A stretch of DNA of 64,000 nucleotides from NCBI GenBank assembly GCA_023251875.1, contig JAHEXY010000003.1:434001-498000 (forward strand), in the 5' to 3' direction. This stretch comes from Bacteroidota bacterium. Its GTDB lineage: Bacteria > Bacteroidota > Bacteroidia > JAHEXY01. The notes beneath the pieces were generated by a model. The model searched no databases. It had not been told where the DNA came from and saw only the letters and a program-made list of their open reading frames with translations. The position numbers were made by a program, and so were the translations under genes. Below are positions 42,194 to 50,491 of this stretch, piece by piece; position 1 is the first letter of the stretch, and every line of letters begins with the position of its first letter.

Positions 42194-42501
42194 ATATCTA
42201 AATTTTAAAATTTAAAAAATATTGAAAAGTAAAGTTAATTATATTTCAGATTATATAATCCCCCCCTTCCTTCATTTGAAAAAAGAAGCTTGGATTATTT
42301 CTCATGTTCATAATAATCAACGATAGCAGCGTTTTTTAAAGGAAGGTATTTCATCTTCACGTTTCATCACTATTCAATGTTTTTTATAATTACGATACTA
42401 TGATTTGAATTATTTCGTTTTTAAATTACTTTTGTTAGCATATTTTGTAACCTTTTTATAAAATATGCGTTAGAGATTCTAGAAACATAAAACTTATTGA
42501 T
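42194..42501. other. 308-base gap between divergent genes
   Basis: This gap separates the YfiT gene (-) from the small lipoprotein gene (+). The only structure I can support is the + strand promoter at 42404-42434 with its leader. A run of seven Cs near 42260 is the only other feature. I see no further gene, hairpin or repeat. Confidence 0.6.
42404..42434 (+). promoter_or_regulatory. Bacteroidota promoter TTTG-N19-TACTTTTG
   Basis: TTTG at 42404-42407 and TACTTTTG at 42427-42434 are 19 bases apart, a full match to the Bacteroidota consensus. Transcription should start near 42441, leaving a leader of about 60 bases before the ATG of the small lipoprotein at 42502. Confidence 0.78.
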
Positions 42502-42639
42502 ATGAAAAAGCCCGTTTTAGTATTAGCAGCAACACTTGTAGTAATGATGTCTGTATTGTCGTCATGCAAGGTTACAGAAACCAGATGTCCTGCCTATAGC
42601 AAAAATACAAGTCATACCTCTATTGAAAAAAGAGGTTAA
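42502..42639 (+). CDS. Small lipoprotein (45 residues)
   Basis: ATG at 42502 opens a 45-residue frame, MKKPVLVLAATLVVMMSVLS then SCKVTETRCPAY and a polar tail. It has the full plan of a lipoprotein signal: positive N-terminus, a hydrophobic core of about 15 residues and a lipobox LSSC with Cys22. The mature part would be only 24 residues with one more Cys. The strong promoter upstream and terminator at 42662 make it a complete, separate transcription unit, which supports a real gene despite its small size. Function unknown; location is the periplasmic face of a membrane or the outer membrane. Confidence 0.82.
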   Translation: MKKPVLVLAATLVVMMSVLSSCKVTETRCPAYSKNTSHTSIEKRG

Positions 42640-42661
42640 TCGATTTATATGTAAAATTTTT

Positions 42662-42701
42662 AAAGAAAACTACATTAGTTTTATCTAATGGAGTTTTCTT
42701 T
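42662..42701 (+). terminator. Terminator of the small lipoprotein gene
   Basis: A 17-base stem with a single mismatch (AAAGAAAACTACATTAG against CTAATGGAGTTTTCTTT) and a six-base loop lies 22 bases after the lipoprotein stop and ends in a T-rich tail. An in-frame ATG at 42688 for the next gene falls inside the right arm, which argues against that start. Confidence 0.78.
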
Positions 42702-42747
42702 TGTGCGTACCATTCTACTTTTCTACTTTTATTTCCAATTTTTTATT

Positions 42748-44418
42748 ATGATTCAAACTAAGTCTGTGGTCGAAACCATAAGTAAAACCCATGAAGTTTT
42801 TAATCAGGTTCCTATTCTTGAAAATTATAATTTGTATCGCTCTAATTCTATTCTAAAAGAATCAGTAAAAAGATATGCCGCTGATTGGGCAATTGATCGT
42901 TTGCTGCAATTTGGTAAAGAATGTGGTAGTAGCGAAGTAATGAAATGGGCCACTCAGGCTAATGAAAACTCTCCTTTATTACATACACATGATAGATGCG
43001 GCAATAGAATTGATGAAGTGGAGTTTCATCCGGCATGGCATCGTCTCATGAATCTTTCTATCAAAAATGAATTGCATTCTTTACCTTGGGTAAAACCTCA
43101 AGCCGGTGCACATGTTGCTAGAGCTGCATTAATGATGCTATTGGCCGAAACTGAATTAGGGCATTTGTGTCCAATATCAATGACATTTTCCATTGTGCCT
43201 GCTTTAAAAGCACAAGAAGATGTAGCTTCTCAATGGTTACCAAAAATCCTATCCAATCAATACGATTCAAGATTTATTCCAGCCTCACAAAAAAAAGGAA
43301 TTATTTGCGGAATGGCCATGACAGAAAAGCAAGGCGGTTCAGATGTAAGGGCTAATACAACAAAGGCAATGCCTATAAATGGGGGTGGCTCGGGCAATGA
43401 ATATTTAATTACCGGACATAAATGGTTCTGCTCCGCTCCTATGAGTGATGCATTTTTAATGTTAGCACAAGCTCCTGAAGGATTGTCTTGTTTTTTACTT
43501 CCAAGATTTACACCAGATGAGAAAAGAAATCATTTTTATATTCAACGTTTAAAAGATAAGCTTGGTAATCGATCAAATGCTTCAAGCGAAGTAGAATTTA
43601 ATGGAGCTTGGGCCAGTATGATTGGTGAAGAAGGCAGAGGTATTGCAACCATTATTGAAATGGTAAACCATACCCGTTTAGATTGTATAATTGCATCAGC
43701 GGGGTTAATGCACCAAGCAACAACACAAGCCATTCATCATTGCACGCATCGTTCAGCTTTCGGAAAAAAATTAATAGATCAACCATTAATGTTAAACGTT
43801 TTGGCAGATTTAAGTTTAGAAACAGAAGCTGCCATTTTATTGACGATGCGATTAGCGCATTCTTTTGATGAGAAAAAAAATAATGAACAAGAGGCTGCTT
43901 TTAGCAGAATTGTTACACCAATTGCAAAATATTGGATTTGCAAACGAACGCCCAATTTGGTTTACGAAGCTTTAGAATGCCATGGAGGAAATGGTTTTGT
44001 GAAAGAATCTATCATGCCTCGTTTGTATCAAGAAGCACCGCTTTATTCTGTTTGGGAAGGTTCAGGCAATGTTATATGTTTAGATGTGTTGCGTGTTATT
44101 AAAAAAGAGCCTGCTGTTATTCAAACCTTAATTGCTGAATTTGATAAAGCAAAAGGTTTAAATGTTTTATTTGATTCATTTGCAAAAAAAATTATAGATG
44201 AAATTCAAGATGCTGTTTTAAATGAATTTCATGCGCGTTACACGGTTGAACGCTTAGCATTGGCTCTTCAAGGTGCTTTAATGATTCAGCATAGTTCCTC
44301 AGAGGCTGCAAGTGTTTTTTGTAATTCTCGATTAGCTGAAAATATAGGAAAAACCTATGGTACGATAAGTACAAAAGCAGATTATAAAAATATAATCAAT
44401 AGAATGTGGACTGAATAG
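42748..44418 (+). CDS. Acyl-CoA dehydrogenase, AidB-like
   Basis: FAD-dependent acyl-CoA dehydrogenase-fold protein of 556 residues. The N-terminal NQVPILENYNLYRSN is the AidB-type start, GMAMTEKQGGSDVRANTT is the flavin-site segment, and the C-terminal ECHGGNGFVKESIMPRLYQEAPL with WEGSGNVICLDVLR is characteristic of AidB and its relatives. E. coli AidB is induced by alkylating agents and binds DNA, but most homologues are unstudied and may be ordinary dehydrogenases. I start at the ATG at 42748, because the upstream ATG at 42688 lies in a terminator arm and would add 20 hydrophobic residues foreign to the family. Confidence 0.88.
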   Translation: MIQTKSVVETISKTHEVFNQVPILENYNLYRSNSILKESVKRYAADWAIDRLLQFGKECGSSEVMKWATQANENSPLLHTHDRCGNRIDEVEFHPAWHRLMNLSIKNELHSLPWVKPQAGAHVARAALMMLLAETELGHLCPISMTFSIVPALKAQEDVASQWLPKILSNQYDSRFIPASQKKGIICGMAMTEKQGGSDVRANTTKAMPINGGGSGNEYLITGHKWFCSAPMSDAFLMLAQAPEGLSCFLLPRFTPDEKRNHFYIQRLKDKLGNRSNASSEVEFNGAWASMIGEEGRGIATIIEMVNHTRLDCIIASAGLMHQATTQAIHHCTHRSAFGKKLIDQPLMLNVLADLSLETEAAILLTMRLAHSFDEKKNNEQEAAFSRIVTPIAKYWICKRTPNLVYEALECHGGNGFVKESIMPRLYQEAPLYSVWEGSGNVICLDVLRVIKKEPAVIQTLIAEFDKAKGLNVLFDSFAKKIIDEIQDAVLNEFHARYTVERLALALQGALMIQHSSSEAASVFCNSRLAENIGKTYGTISTKADYKNIINRMWTE

Positions 44419-44419
44419 A

Positions 44420-44463
44420 TTATTTTACGAGGCTTCGATCTGCTTAGCCTGACCATAAAATAA
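44420..44463. terminator. Bidirectional terminator between aidB-like gene and nrnA
   Basis: TTATTTTA at 44420-44427 pairs with TAAAATAA at 44456-44463, and AGGC with GCCT inside, giving an interrupted stem with A/T-rich flanks. It fills the 48-base gap between two convergent genes. Confidence 0.5.
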
Positions 44464-44466
44464 CCT

Positions 44467-45489
44467 TTATCCTAACTTAACAATATTCTCTGCATATTCG
44501 GGTAAAACAGATTCAAATTGCTGTAAAGTATCATTTAGTAAAAGTTTCGACATACCTCCTGCAGCATTTTGATGGCCGCCACCTTTAAAGTATTTCCTGC
44601 AAATATCATTTACTGAAAAATTACCGGTTGATCGTAATGATATTTTTATCATATTATCTTTTTCTGTAAACAAACCTGCAACTTTAATTCCATCAACTGA
44701 AAGCGCATAATTTACAAAACCTTCTGTATCTCCTGTTTTATAGTGGTATTGCTGTAATTCTTCTTTTGTAAGCGCTATATAAGCAGTATGAAATTCGGGT
44801 AGTATTTTTAATTTTTGACTAAGGCTATAGCCCAAAAGCCTTAATCTATCTAATGAATTTGAATCTAAAATATTATTATGAATAACGGTATGATTAATCC
44901 CCAATTTCATTAAATGCGCAGCTACAAGATGAGTATGCGGAGAAGTGCATGAAAATTTAAATGAACCTGTGTCGGTCATTATGCCGGTATACAAACACTC
45001 TGCAATATCTTTATTTAATAAAGCTTTATCTTTTAATAGGCTAATGAAATCATACACCAATTCACATGTTGAACTGGCTTTTATTTTTGACAAACTGTAA
45101 TTAGGAAAAGTATCTGGTTCTAAATGATGATCAATTAATACTTTTATAGCAGATGTATTTTTGATTACCGGCATAAACTCATCTAGCCTTTCAAGCGTAT
45201 TAAAATCTAAACAAAAGATAATATCTGCTTCTTTTGCAAGCCGTCTTGCTTTTGTTTTGTTTTCAGGATACACAAGAACCGTATTGTTTCCGGGTAACCA
45301 ATATAGAAATTTTGGATAGGGAGTAGGTGTTACAACAGTTACTGCATGCCCTTTTTGAATAAGATAATGGTATAAGCCCAATGAAGATCCCATTGCATCT
45401 CCATCAGGATTTTTATGCGTGGTAATTACAATGCGTTTAGGCTTGCTAAGTATTTTTTTTAATTCAGCAATTTGAGTTGGTGTTAACAT
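44467..45489 (-). CDS. nrnA: DHH-family oligoribonuclease/pAp phosphatase
   Basis: NrnA-type enzyme of 340 residues that degrades short oligonucleotides and dephosphorylates 3'-phosphoadenosine 5'-phosphate. Metal sites are NPDGDAMGSS in the DHH domain and DFNTLERLDE, with the DHH motif itself in LIDHHLEPD. The C-terminal DHHA1 domain ends with the substrate-binding GGGHQNAAGG. I start at the ATG at 45489 (MLTPTQIAELKK). The longer frame to 45537 begins inside a GC-rich palindromic repeat at 45497-45527 and reads PFGEARRGLF, which is repeat-derived. Confidence 0.92.
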   Translation of the reverse strand: MLTPTQIAELKKILSKPKRIVITTHKNPDGDAMGSSLGLYHYLIQKGHAVTVVTPTPYPKFLYWLPGNNTVLVYPENKTKARRLAKEADIIFCLDFNTLERLDEFMPVIKNTSAIKVLIDHHLEPDTFPNYSLSKIKASSTCELVYDFISLLKDKALLNKDIAECLYTGIMTDTGSFKFSCTSPHTHLVAAHLMKLGINHTVIHNNILDSNSLDRLRLLGYSLSQKLKILPEFHTAYIALTKEELQQYHYKTGDTEGFVNYALSVDGIKVAGLFTEKDNMIKISLRSTGNFSVNDICRKYFKGGGHQNAAGGMSKLLLNDTLQQFESVLPEYAENIVKLG

Positions 45490-45496
45490 AAAAAGA

Positions 45497-45527
45497 CCCC
45501 TCCTAGCCTCCCCAAAGGGAAGGAATT
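45497..45527. repeat. GC-rich palindromic repeat CCTCCCCAAAGGGAAGGA type
   Basis: CCCCTCCTAGCCTCCCCAAAG GGAAGGAA-type element (CCTCCCCAAAGGGAAGG core) just upstream of nrnA. A close copy (CCTCCCCAAAGGGGAGG) lies inside the PorP/SprF gene at 51458-51488. It can fold into a short hairpin in the nrnA leader. Confidence 0.8.
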
Positions 45528-45659
45528 GGTTTAACAAATTTAATAATGAAACTAAAAGTACATTTTTACATCATATAATGTTGATATAAAATCGGAATAT
45601 ATTTTATAATTTCGCGGATAGTTTAATTCAACAATCATAAATCGTAATTTATAATTAAA

Positions 45660-46079
45660 ATGGCCGGAAACAGAACATTTACCATGATTAAGCCAGATGC
45701 TGTAAAAGCAGGGCATACAGGAGCAATACTTGATAAAATAATAAAATCAGGATTTAAAATTATTGCCATGAAGTATTTGTGGTTAAGCAAAGAACAAGCT
45801 ATGGCATTTTATGAAGTGCATAAAGAACGTCCGTTTTATGGAGAATTGGTTGATTTTATGTCTTCAGGTCCTATTGTAGCTGCTATTCTTGAAAAAGAAA
45901 ATGCATTTGAAGCTTTTAGAAAATTAATTGGTGCAACTAATCCTGCTAATGCAGAAGATGGAACTATTAGAAAAATGTTTGCAAAATCTGTTGGAGAAAA
46001 TGCTGTTCATGGTTCTGATAGCGATGAAAATGCTCAGATAGAAGGTAATTTCTTTTTCTCAAGATTTGAAAGATTTTAA
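45660..46079 (+). CDS. ndk: Nucleoside diphosphate kinase
   Basis: Transfers the gamma phosphate between nucleoside tri- and diphosphates through a phosphohistidine. The active His117 is in [12 protein letters not shown], the N-terminus [11 protein letters not shown] is typical, and the phosphate-binding segment ERPFYGELV is present. Length 139 residues and the domain are complete. It is a short separate gene, with a 122-base gap to nrnA and a repeat-filled 88-base gap to psd. Possible promoter elements upstream (TAATTTCG at 45607) deviate from the consensus. Confidence 0.97.
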   Translation: MAGNRTFTMIKPDAVKAGHTGAILDKIIKSGFKIIAMKYLWLSKEQAMAFYEVHKERPFYGELVDFMSSGPIVAAILEKENAFEAFRKLIGATNPANAEDGTIRKMFAKSVGENAVHGSDSDENAQIEGNFFFSRFERF

Positions 46080-46087
46080 ACATAGTT

Positions 46088-46165
46088 ATTGGTTGTTAGT
46101 TGTTCGTTATTAGTAATTTTCAAATAATGATCTGCTAATAACTAAAAGCTAACAACCAACAACGA
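46088..46165. repeat. TTGGTTGTTAGTTGTT inverted-repeat element
   Basis: The gap between ndk and psd holds two arms of about 25 bases, TTGGTTGTTAGTTGTTCG and CTAACAACCAACAACG, that pair as an imperfect stem-loop. Part of the left arm is identical over 26 bases to DNA inside the E2 gene at 28939-28974, which shows it is dispersed. Confidence 0.78.
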
Positions 46166-46167
46166 AA

Positions 46168-46839
46168 ATGTACATTCACAAAGAAGGTTATCCAACAATA
46201 CTTATTACCATTTGCTTTTTAGCGGTAGTAAATGCAATTGTATTTTATTGTACTGATTTTGTAAGTGAAGCTCTTCCTGTAGCTTTAATTGTATCATTGG
46301 TAATTTCAGCTGACCTATTTGTTTTTATCCTTTCTTTTTTCCGTAATCCTAAAAGGAATACTACTTTAAATGACGACCATATAATTGCGCCTGCCGATGG
46401 AAAAGTAGTGGTAATTGAAGAAGTAGAAGAACCTGAATATTTTAAAGATAAACGTATTCAGGTTTCTATATTTATGTCGCCCTTAAATGTACATGTAAAC
46501 CGCTACCCTATTAGCGGAACTGTTGATTATGTAAAATACCATCCCGGTTTGTATTTAGTTGCATGGCATCCAAAATCGTCAACAGAAAATGAGCGTACAA
46601 CTATTGTGGTAAAAAATCAAAAGAAAAATGTTTCTATTCTTTTCCGCCAAATAGCAGGAGCACTCGCTCGCAGAATCGTTTACTATTCAAAACCATTTGA
46701 AATGGCTCAACAGGGAGAACAATTTGGCTTTATCAAATTTGGTTCTCGTGTCGATTTATTTCTTCCTCTTGATGCAAAAATTAATGTAAAGTTAAATGAA
46801 GTTGTAAGAGGTGGAGAAACTGTGATTGCTAAGATATAA
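46168..46839 (+). CDS. psd: Phosphatidylserine decarboxylase (short, archaeal-type)
   Basis: Makes phosphatidylethanolamine in the inner membrane. Two N-terminal hydrophobic helices (about residues 10-30 and 38-58) precede the catalytic part. The self-cleavage site is the Gly-Ser pair at 192-193 in KFGSRVDLF, where Ser193 becomes the pyruvoyl group. Other conserved parts are APADGKVV, MSPLNVHVNR and HPGLYLVAWHPKSSTENER. Length 223 residues is that of the short PSD-A type. It stands between a repeat element and a terminator-like hairpin, so it is probably monocistronic. Confidence 0.93.
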   Translation: MYIHKEGYPTILITICFLAVVNAIVFYCTDFVSEALPVALIVSLVISADLFVFILSFFRNPKRNTTLNDDHIIAPADGKVVVIEEVEEPEYFKDKRIQVSIFMSPLNVHVNRYPISGTVDYVKYHPGLYLVAWHPKSSTENERTTIVVKNQKKNVSILFRQIAGALARRIVYYSKPFEMAQQGEQFGFIKFGSRVDLFLPLDAKINVKLNEVVRGGETVIAKI

Positions 46840-46841
46840 GT

Positions 46842-46906
46842 TAAACCTCTACGAGGTTTATTTACTGAAATAAATTTATCTACAACAATAAATGCCCTAC
46901 GGGCAA
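46842..46906. terminator. Two hairpins after psd (CTC-TAC-GAG and GCCC-TAC-GGGC)
   Basis: TAAACCTC-TAC-GAGGTTTA (46842-46860) starts two bases after the psd stop and is followed by TTTA, so it may terminate psd. A second hairpin TGCCC-TAC-GGGCA follows at 46893-46905. Both have a TAC loop and look like members of dispersed palindromic repeat families. Confidence 0.65.
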
Positions 46907-46944
46907 TCAATCAAAAATACATTAATTGAAATGATTTTTCTGTA

Positions 46945-48120
46945 ATGACAGAACATCCCAAACCAACATATTCTTTAAATCAACTTCTTTTATATTTCTT
47001 TAAACTTGGTTATACAGGTTTTGGTGGGCCTGTTGCTCTTGTTGGGTACATGCATCGCGATTTGATTGAGAAAAACCAATGGATTTCTGAAAAAGAATAC
47101 AAAGAAGGATTAGCACTTGCTCAGCTTGCTCCCGGCCCTTTAGCAACACAACTCTGTATTTATTTAGGCTATGTTCATTATGGCATAATTGGCGCAACCT
47201 TATGTGGAATTGCATTTGTAATTCCTTCTTTTATTATGGTTGTAGTAATAGGTATTGTCTATAAACTTTTTGGCGGATTACCTTGGATGCAAGCTGTTTT
47301 TTATGGAGTAGGTGCAGCCGTAATTGGAATTGTTGCCATGAGCAGTTATAAACTCACCACTAAATCTTTAAGTAAAATAAATGTTGCAGCTATAAAAGAT
47401 AAATGGTTGTTGTGGATATTCTACATAGTTGCAGCAACAATTACCATTATCACACAATCAGAATATATTTTAGTTTTTATAGCAGCCGGATTCATTTATA
47501 TGTTTATTAAATCCCCTCCGAAATGGATCAATAATTCATCAGCACTAAGTTTAGTTCTTTTTGCAGCAATTGGTTTTTGGCAATTTAATTTAAATACACT
47601 CGAGCAAATTGCATGGTTCTTTACCAAAGCAGGGGCATTTGTATTTGGTAGTGGTTTAGCCATTGTTCCTTTTTTACATAGTGGTGTTGTTACAGAATAC
47701 CATTGGTTAAGCGAAAAACAATTTGTTGATGCTGTTGCAGTAGCCATGATAACACCAGGACCGGTTGTTATTACAGTTGGCTTTATTGGTTATTTAGTGG
47801 CAGGCTTTCCGGGAGCTTGTGTTGCTGCATTGGCAACTTTTTTACCTTGTTATCTTTTTACAATTATACCGGCTCCCTACTTCAAAAAAATCTCAAAAAA
47901 TAATTCCATAAAAGCATTTGTAGATGGAATAACGGCAGCTGTTATTGGAGCATTGGTTGGAGCGGTTGTAATTATTGGAATTCGTAGTATTATTGATATA
48001 CCCACTGCAATAATTGCAATTGTAAGTATCTTGGCTTTAATTTATATCAAGAAAATTCAAGAACCTTATATTATTCTGGTTGCGGCAATTATTGGATTAA
48101 TTTTAAAATCAGTATTGTGA
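46945..48120 (+). CDS. chrA: Chromate transporter, ChrA family (two-domain)
   Basis: Inner-membrane transporter of 391 residues, probably exporting chromate or a related anion. It has the internal duplication of long-chain CHR proteins: the first half opens with FGGPVALVGYMHRDL and has LAQLAPGPLATQL. The second half has FGSGLAIVPFLHSGVV and VAMITPGPVVIT. These FGGP/FGSG and PGP motifs are the signatures of the family. About ten to twelve hydrophobic segments are visible. The next gene starts within the stop codon, so the two are coupled. Actual chromate resistance is not shown. Confidence 0.92.
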   Translation: MTEHPKPTYSLNQLLLYFFKLGYTGFGGPVALVGYMHRDLIEKNQWISEKEYKEGLALAQLAPGPLATQLCIYLGYVHYGIIGATLCGIAFVIPSFIMVVVIGIVYKLFGGLPWMQAVFYGVGAAVIGIVAMSSYKLTTKSLSKINVAAIKDKWLLWIFYIVAATITIITQSEYILVFIAAGFIYMFIKSPPKWINNSSALSLVLFAAIGFWQFNLNTLEQIAWFFTKAGAFVFGSGLAIVPFLHSGVVTEYHWLSEKQFVDAVAVAMITPGPVVITVGFIGYLVAGFPGACVAALATFLPCYLFTIIPAPYFKKISKNNSIKAFVDGITAAVIGALVGAVVIIGIRSIIDIPTAIIAIVSILALIYIKKIQEPYIILVAAIIGLILKSVL

Positions 48121-50267
48121 AATTTTTATCATTCTACTTATTTCTATTCATTTCAACAGTATCATTTGCTCAAAAAAATTCTCCTGATTCTATCCATGCA
48201 AATTTATTAAACGAGAAAATAACTCTTGACGGAAAATTAGAAGAGCAGATTTGGAAAGATGCTTCAAAAATTTCAAACTTCACCCAAACAGAGCCTAATT
48301 TGGGAAAACAGGCATCTGAAAAAACGGAGATTTCTATTGCTTATTCTTCATCTGCTTTGTTTATTGCTGTGTGGTGTTATCAAAGTTCTACAACAAAAAT
48401 CTCAGCAAAATCTTTGCAAAGAGATTTTGATTTTGAATCAGAAGATAATTTTCGTGTTGCAATAAGTCCGTTTAATGACGGAAGACGAGGTTATGAATTT
48501 GTGATCAATCCAAATGGAGCAAGAAATGATTTATTAGTTTCTGCCAGTGATGATGCCAGTAGTGATTGGAATGGAGTTTGGGATGCGGCCACTACGATAA
48601 ACGATGAAGGCTGGTTTGCTGAAATTGAAATTCCTTATAATACTTTAAAATTTAAAAACAGTAAGCAACAAATTTGGGCTATAAATTTTGAACGCAACAT
48701 TAGAAACAAAAACGAAACAGACCGTTGGCAATCTTGGTCGAGAGATTTTAGCTTGGAAAATTTTTCTCTTGCAGGAACATTAATAGGATTGCAAAATATT
48801 ACTTATTCTCAAAAATTTGAATTAAAACCCTATTTGTTAGGCGGATGGAACCTAAAAGATAATAAAATTTCATATTCTTCTATAGGTAAAATTGGTGGCG
48901 ATTTGAATTACAATGTAACCCCTACCTTAAAATTAAATCTTACTGCGAATACTGATTTTGCTCAAGTAGAATCTGATGTGATTCAAATTAATCTTACACG
49001 TTTTAATTTATATTATCCTGAAAAGAGAGAGTTTTTTCTAGAAGGCGCCAGTAATTTTGATTTTTACATTGGTAATAGTAACAATGTTTTTTATTCTCGA
49101 AGAATTGGAATAGAAAATTTTGAAAGTGTAAATGTTCTGGGTGGCGCACGTTTATTTGGGAAAATAGATAAAAGCAATATTGGGTTTCTATCATTACAAA
49201 CTGCTGCAATAGATACAATATCAACAGTTAATAACAGTATGTTTCGTTATAAATATGATTTAGGCGCACAATCATACATTGGAGGAATCATTACTTCAAA
49301 AATAAGTAATGGAAATCAGAATATTGTTGTGGGTATAGATGGTAATTTTTCTACTTCACATTTCTTTAAAAATAAAAATTTAACAATTGGAGCATTACTG
49401 ACTGCAAGTAGCAATGAAGGAAAATTTAAAAACAATTCATTTGCCTATCGCTTGTTTTCTGATTACCCGAATGATTTAATTGATCATTTTATTGCAATTT
49501 CATCGGTGCAACAAAATTTTAATCCTGAATTAGGTTTTATTACTCGCAGTAATTATAATGCATTCAATTGGCATTTGTATATTGAACCACGTTGGTTTAA
49601 TAAATACGGAGTTCGAAAAGTTTTATTTGGCCCTTGGGATTTTTCTTTATTTTATACACAAAGTACGGGGCAATTAGAATCATTTGGTAATACCTCAGAG
49701 CCTTTTGGTTTGCTTTTTCAATCAGGCGAAGAGTTGCAATTTAATCTTACGCAATCGTATGATCGTATTGACGAGCCATTTGATTTAACAAGTAAAATTT
49801 CAATAGATGTGGGTAAATACAATATGAATGGTGTCGAATTTCAATTTAATACATTCAGAGGTAGAAAATTATTTACTGAATTGTTTTATAACTCAGGAAC
49901 TTTGTATGGAGGAAAAATAAATACTTTTTCAGTTATGCTTGGTATTAACATTAATAAACACCTTAACCTTACACAACAATTTGAATTAAACTATATCAAT
50001 AAAAATGCAGCTATAGATAATATACAACAATTAATTGCAACCTTGACTTATGCTTTTACAACTAAAATAGATATTTCATTATTGGCCCAATATAATTCTG
50101 AAGAAGATCAATTGCTTACTAACTTTCGTGTACATTGGATACCTAAAATAGGAAGTGATTTTTATTTTGTGTGGAATAATGGGTATGATCCTATAAAGCA
50201 GGCTGACTATTTAAAACCTACAATAAATAATGGTGCAGCAAAACTAGTTTGGAGATTTACATTTTAA
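48117..50267 (+). CDS. DUF5916 outer-membrane protein with CBM9-like domain
   Basis: A 716-residue exported protein. The signal peptide is residues 1-18 (FLFISTVSFAQ). Residues ~28-210 form a CBM9-like carbohydrate-binding beta-sandwich (DGKLEEQIWKDA, followed by FVINPNGARND and WFAEIEIPYNTLKF). The rest matches DUF5916, a large beta-barrel-like part with the segment YYPEKREFFLEGASNF, ending in the aromatic KLVWRFTF typical of outer-membrane barrels. The start is a GTG that overlaps the chrA stop by 4 bases. Function unknown; peptide or polysaccharide handling at the outer membrane is a guess. Confidence 0.9.
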   Translation: MKFLSFYLFLFISTVSFAQKNSPDSIHANLLNEKITLDGKLEEQIWKDASKISNFTQTEPNLGKQASEKTEISIAYSSSALFIAVWCYQSSTTKISAKSLQRDFDFESEDNFRVAISPFNDGRRGYEFVINPNGARNDLLVSASDDASSDWNGVWDAATTINDEGWFAEIEIPYNTLKFKNSKQQIWAINFERNIRNKNETDRWQSWSRDFSLENFSLAGTLIGLQNITYSQKFELKPYLLGGWNLKDNKISYSSIGKIGGDLNYNVTPTLKLNLTANTDFAQVESDVIQINLTRFNLYYPEKREFFLEGASNFDFYIGNSNNVFYSRRIGIENFESVNVLGGARLFGKIDKSNIGFLSLQTAAIDTISTVNNSMFRYKYDLGAQSYIGGIITSKISNGNQNIVVGIDGNFSTSHFFKNKNLTIGALLTASSNEGKFKNNSFAYRLFSDYPNDLIDHFIAISSVQQNFNPELGFITRSNYNAFNWHLYIEPRWFNKYGVRKVLFGPWDFSLFYTQSTGQLESFGNTSEPFGLLFQSGEELQFNLTQSYDRIDEPFDLTSKISIDVGKYNMNGVEFQFNTFRGRKLFTELFYNSGTLYGGKINTFSVMLGININKHLNLTQQFELNYINKNAAIDNIQQLIATLTYAFTTKIDISLLAQYNSEEDQLLTNFRVHWIPKIGSDFYFVWNNGYDPIKQADYLKPTINNGAAKLVWRFTF

Positions 50268-50272
50268 AAACA

Positions 50273-50455
50273 TTGAAGAGAAGATATTTTTTACAAAACA
50301 GTTTAATAATTGGAGGGGCAACAATTTTGCCGGCTAACTCATTATTTGCAACATCAGTTAAGTTAATGAAGAAACACTTAGACTTCTTGTTTGATAATAT
50401 TACATATAATTATTTTTTTTCTACAAATATTTTGCGGCTCTGCCGCTATAATTAA
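50273..50455 (+). pseudogene. Orphan Tat signal peptide, probable gene remnant
   Basis: A TTG at 50273, five bases after the DUF5916 stop, opens a 60-residue frame that begins KRRYFLQNSLIIGGATILPA, with NSLFA next. This has the twin-arginine motif RRxFL, a moderate hydrophobic core and an A-x-A-like end. After about residue 33 the frame becomes AT-rich, low-complexity sequence and stops within a GCGGC hairpin. No mature domain follows. It is most likely the 5' end of a deleted Tat-exported enzyme. A very small real protein cannot be excluded. Confidence 0.55.
50434..50446. repeat. GCGGC-TCT-GCCGC hairpin
   Basis: A 5-base GC stem with a three-base loop in otherwise AT-rich DNA at the end of the Tat remnant. 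It may act as a weak terminator for the + strand genes facing the PorP gene, or be another small dispersed palindrome. Confidence 0.5.
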
Positions 50456-50491
50456 CTAATTAGCTAATCATCACATAAGCTAATTCACTAA

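Noticed and set aside
42688-42747. Upstream ATG start for the AidB-like dehydrogenase
   Set aside because: It lies in the right arm of the lipoprotein terminator and adds 20 hydrophobic residues not found in the family; the ATG at 42748 fits the conserved N-terminus.
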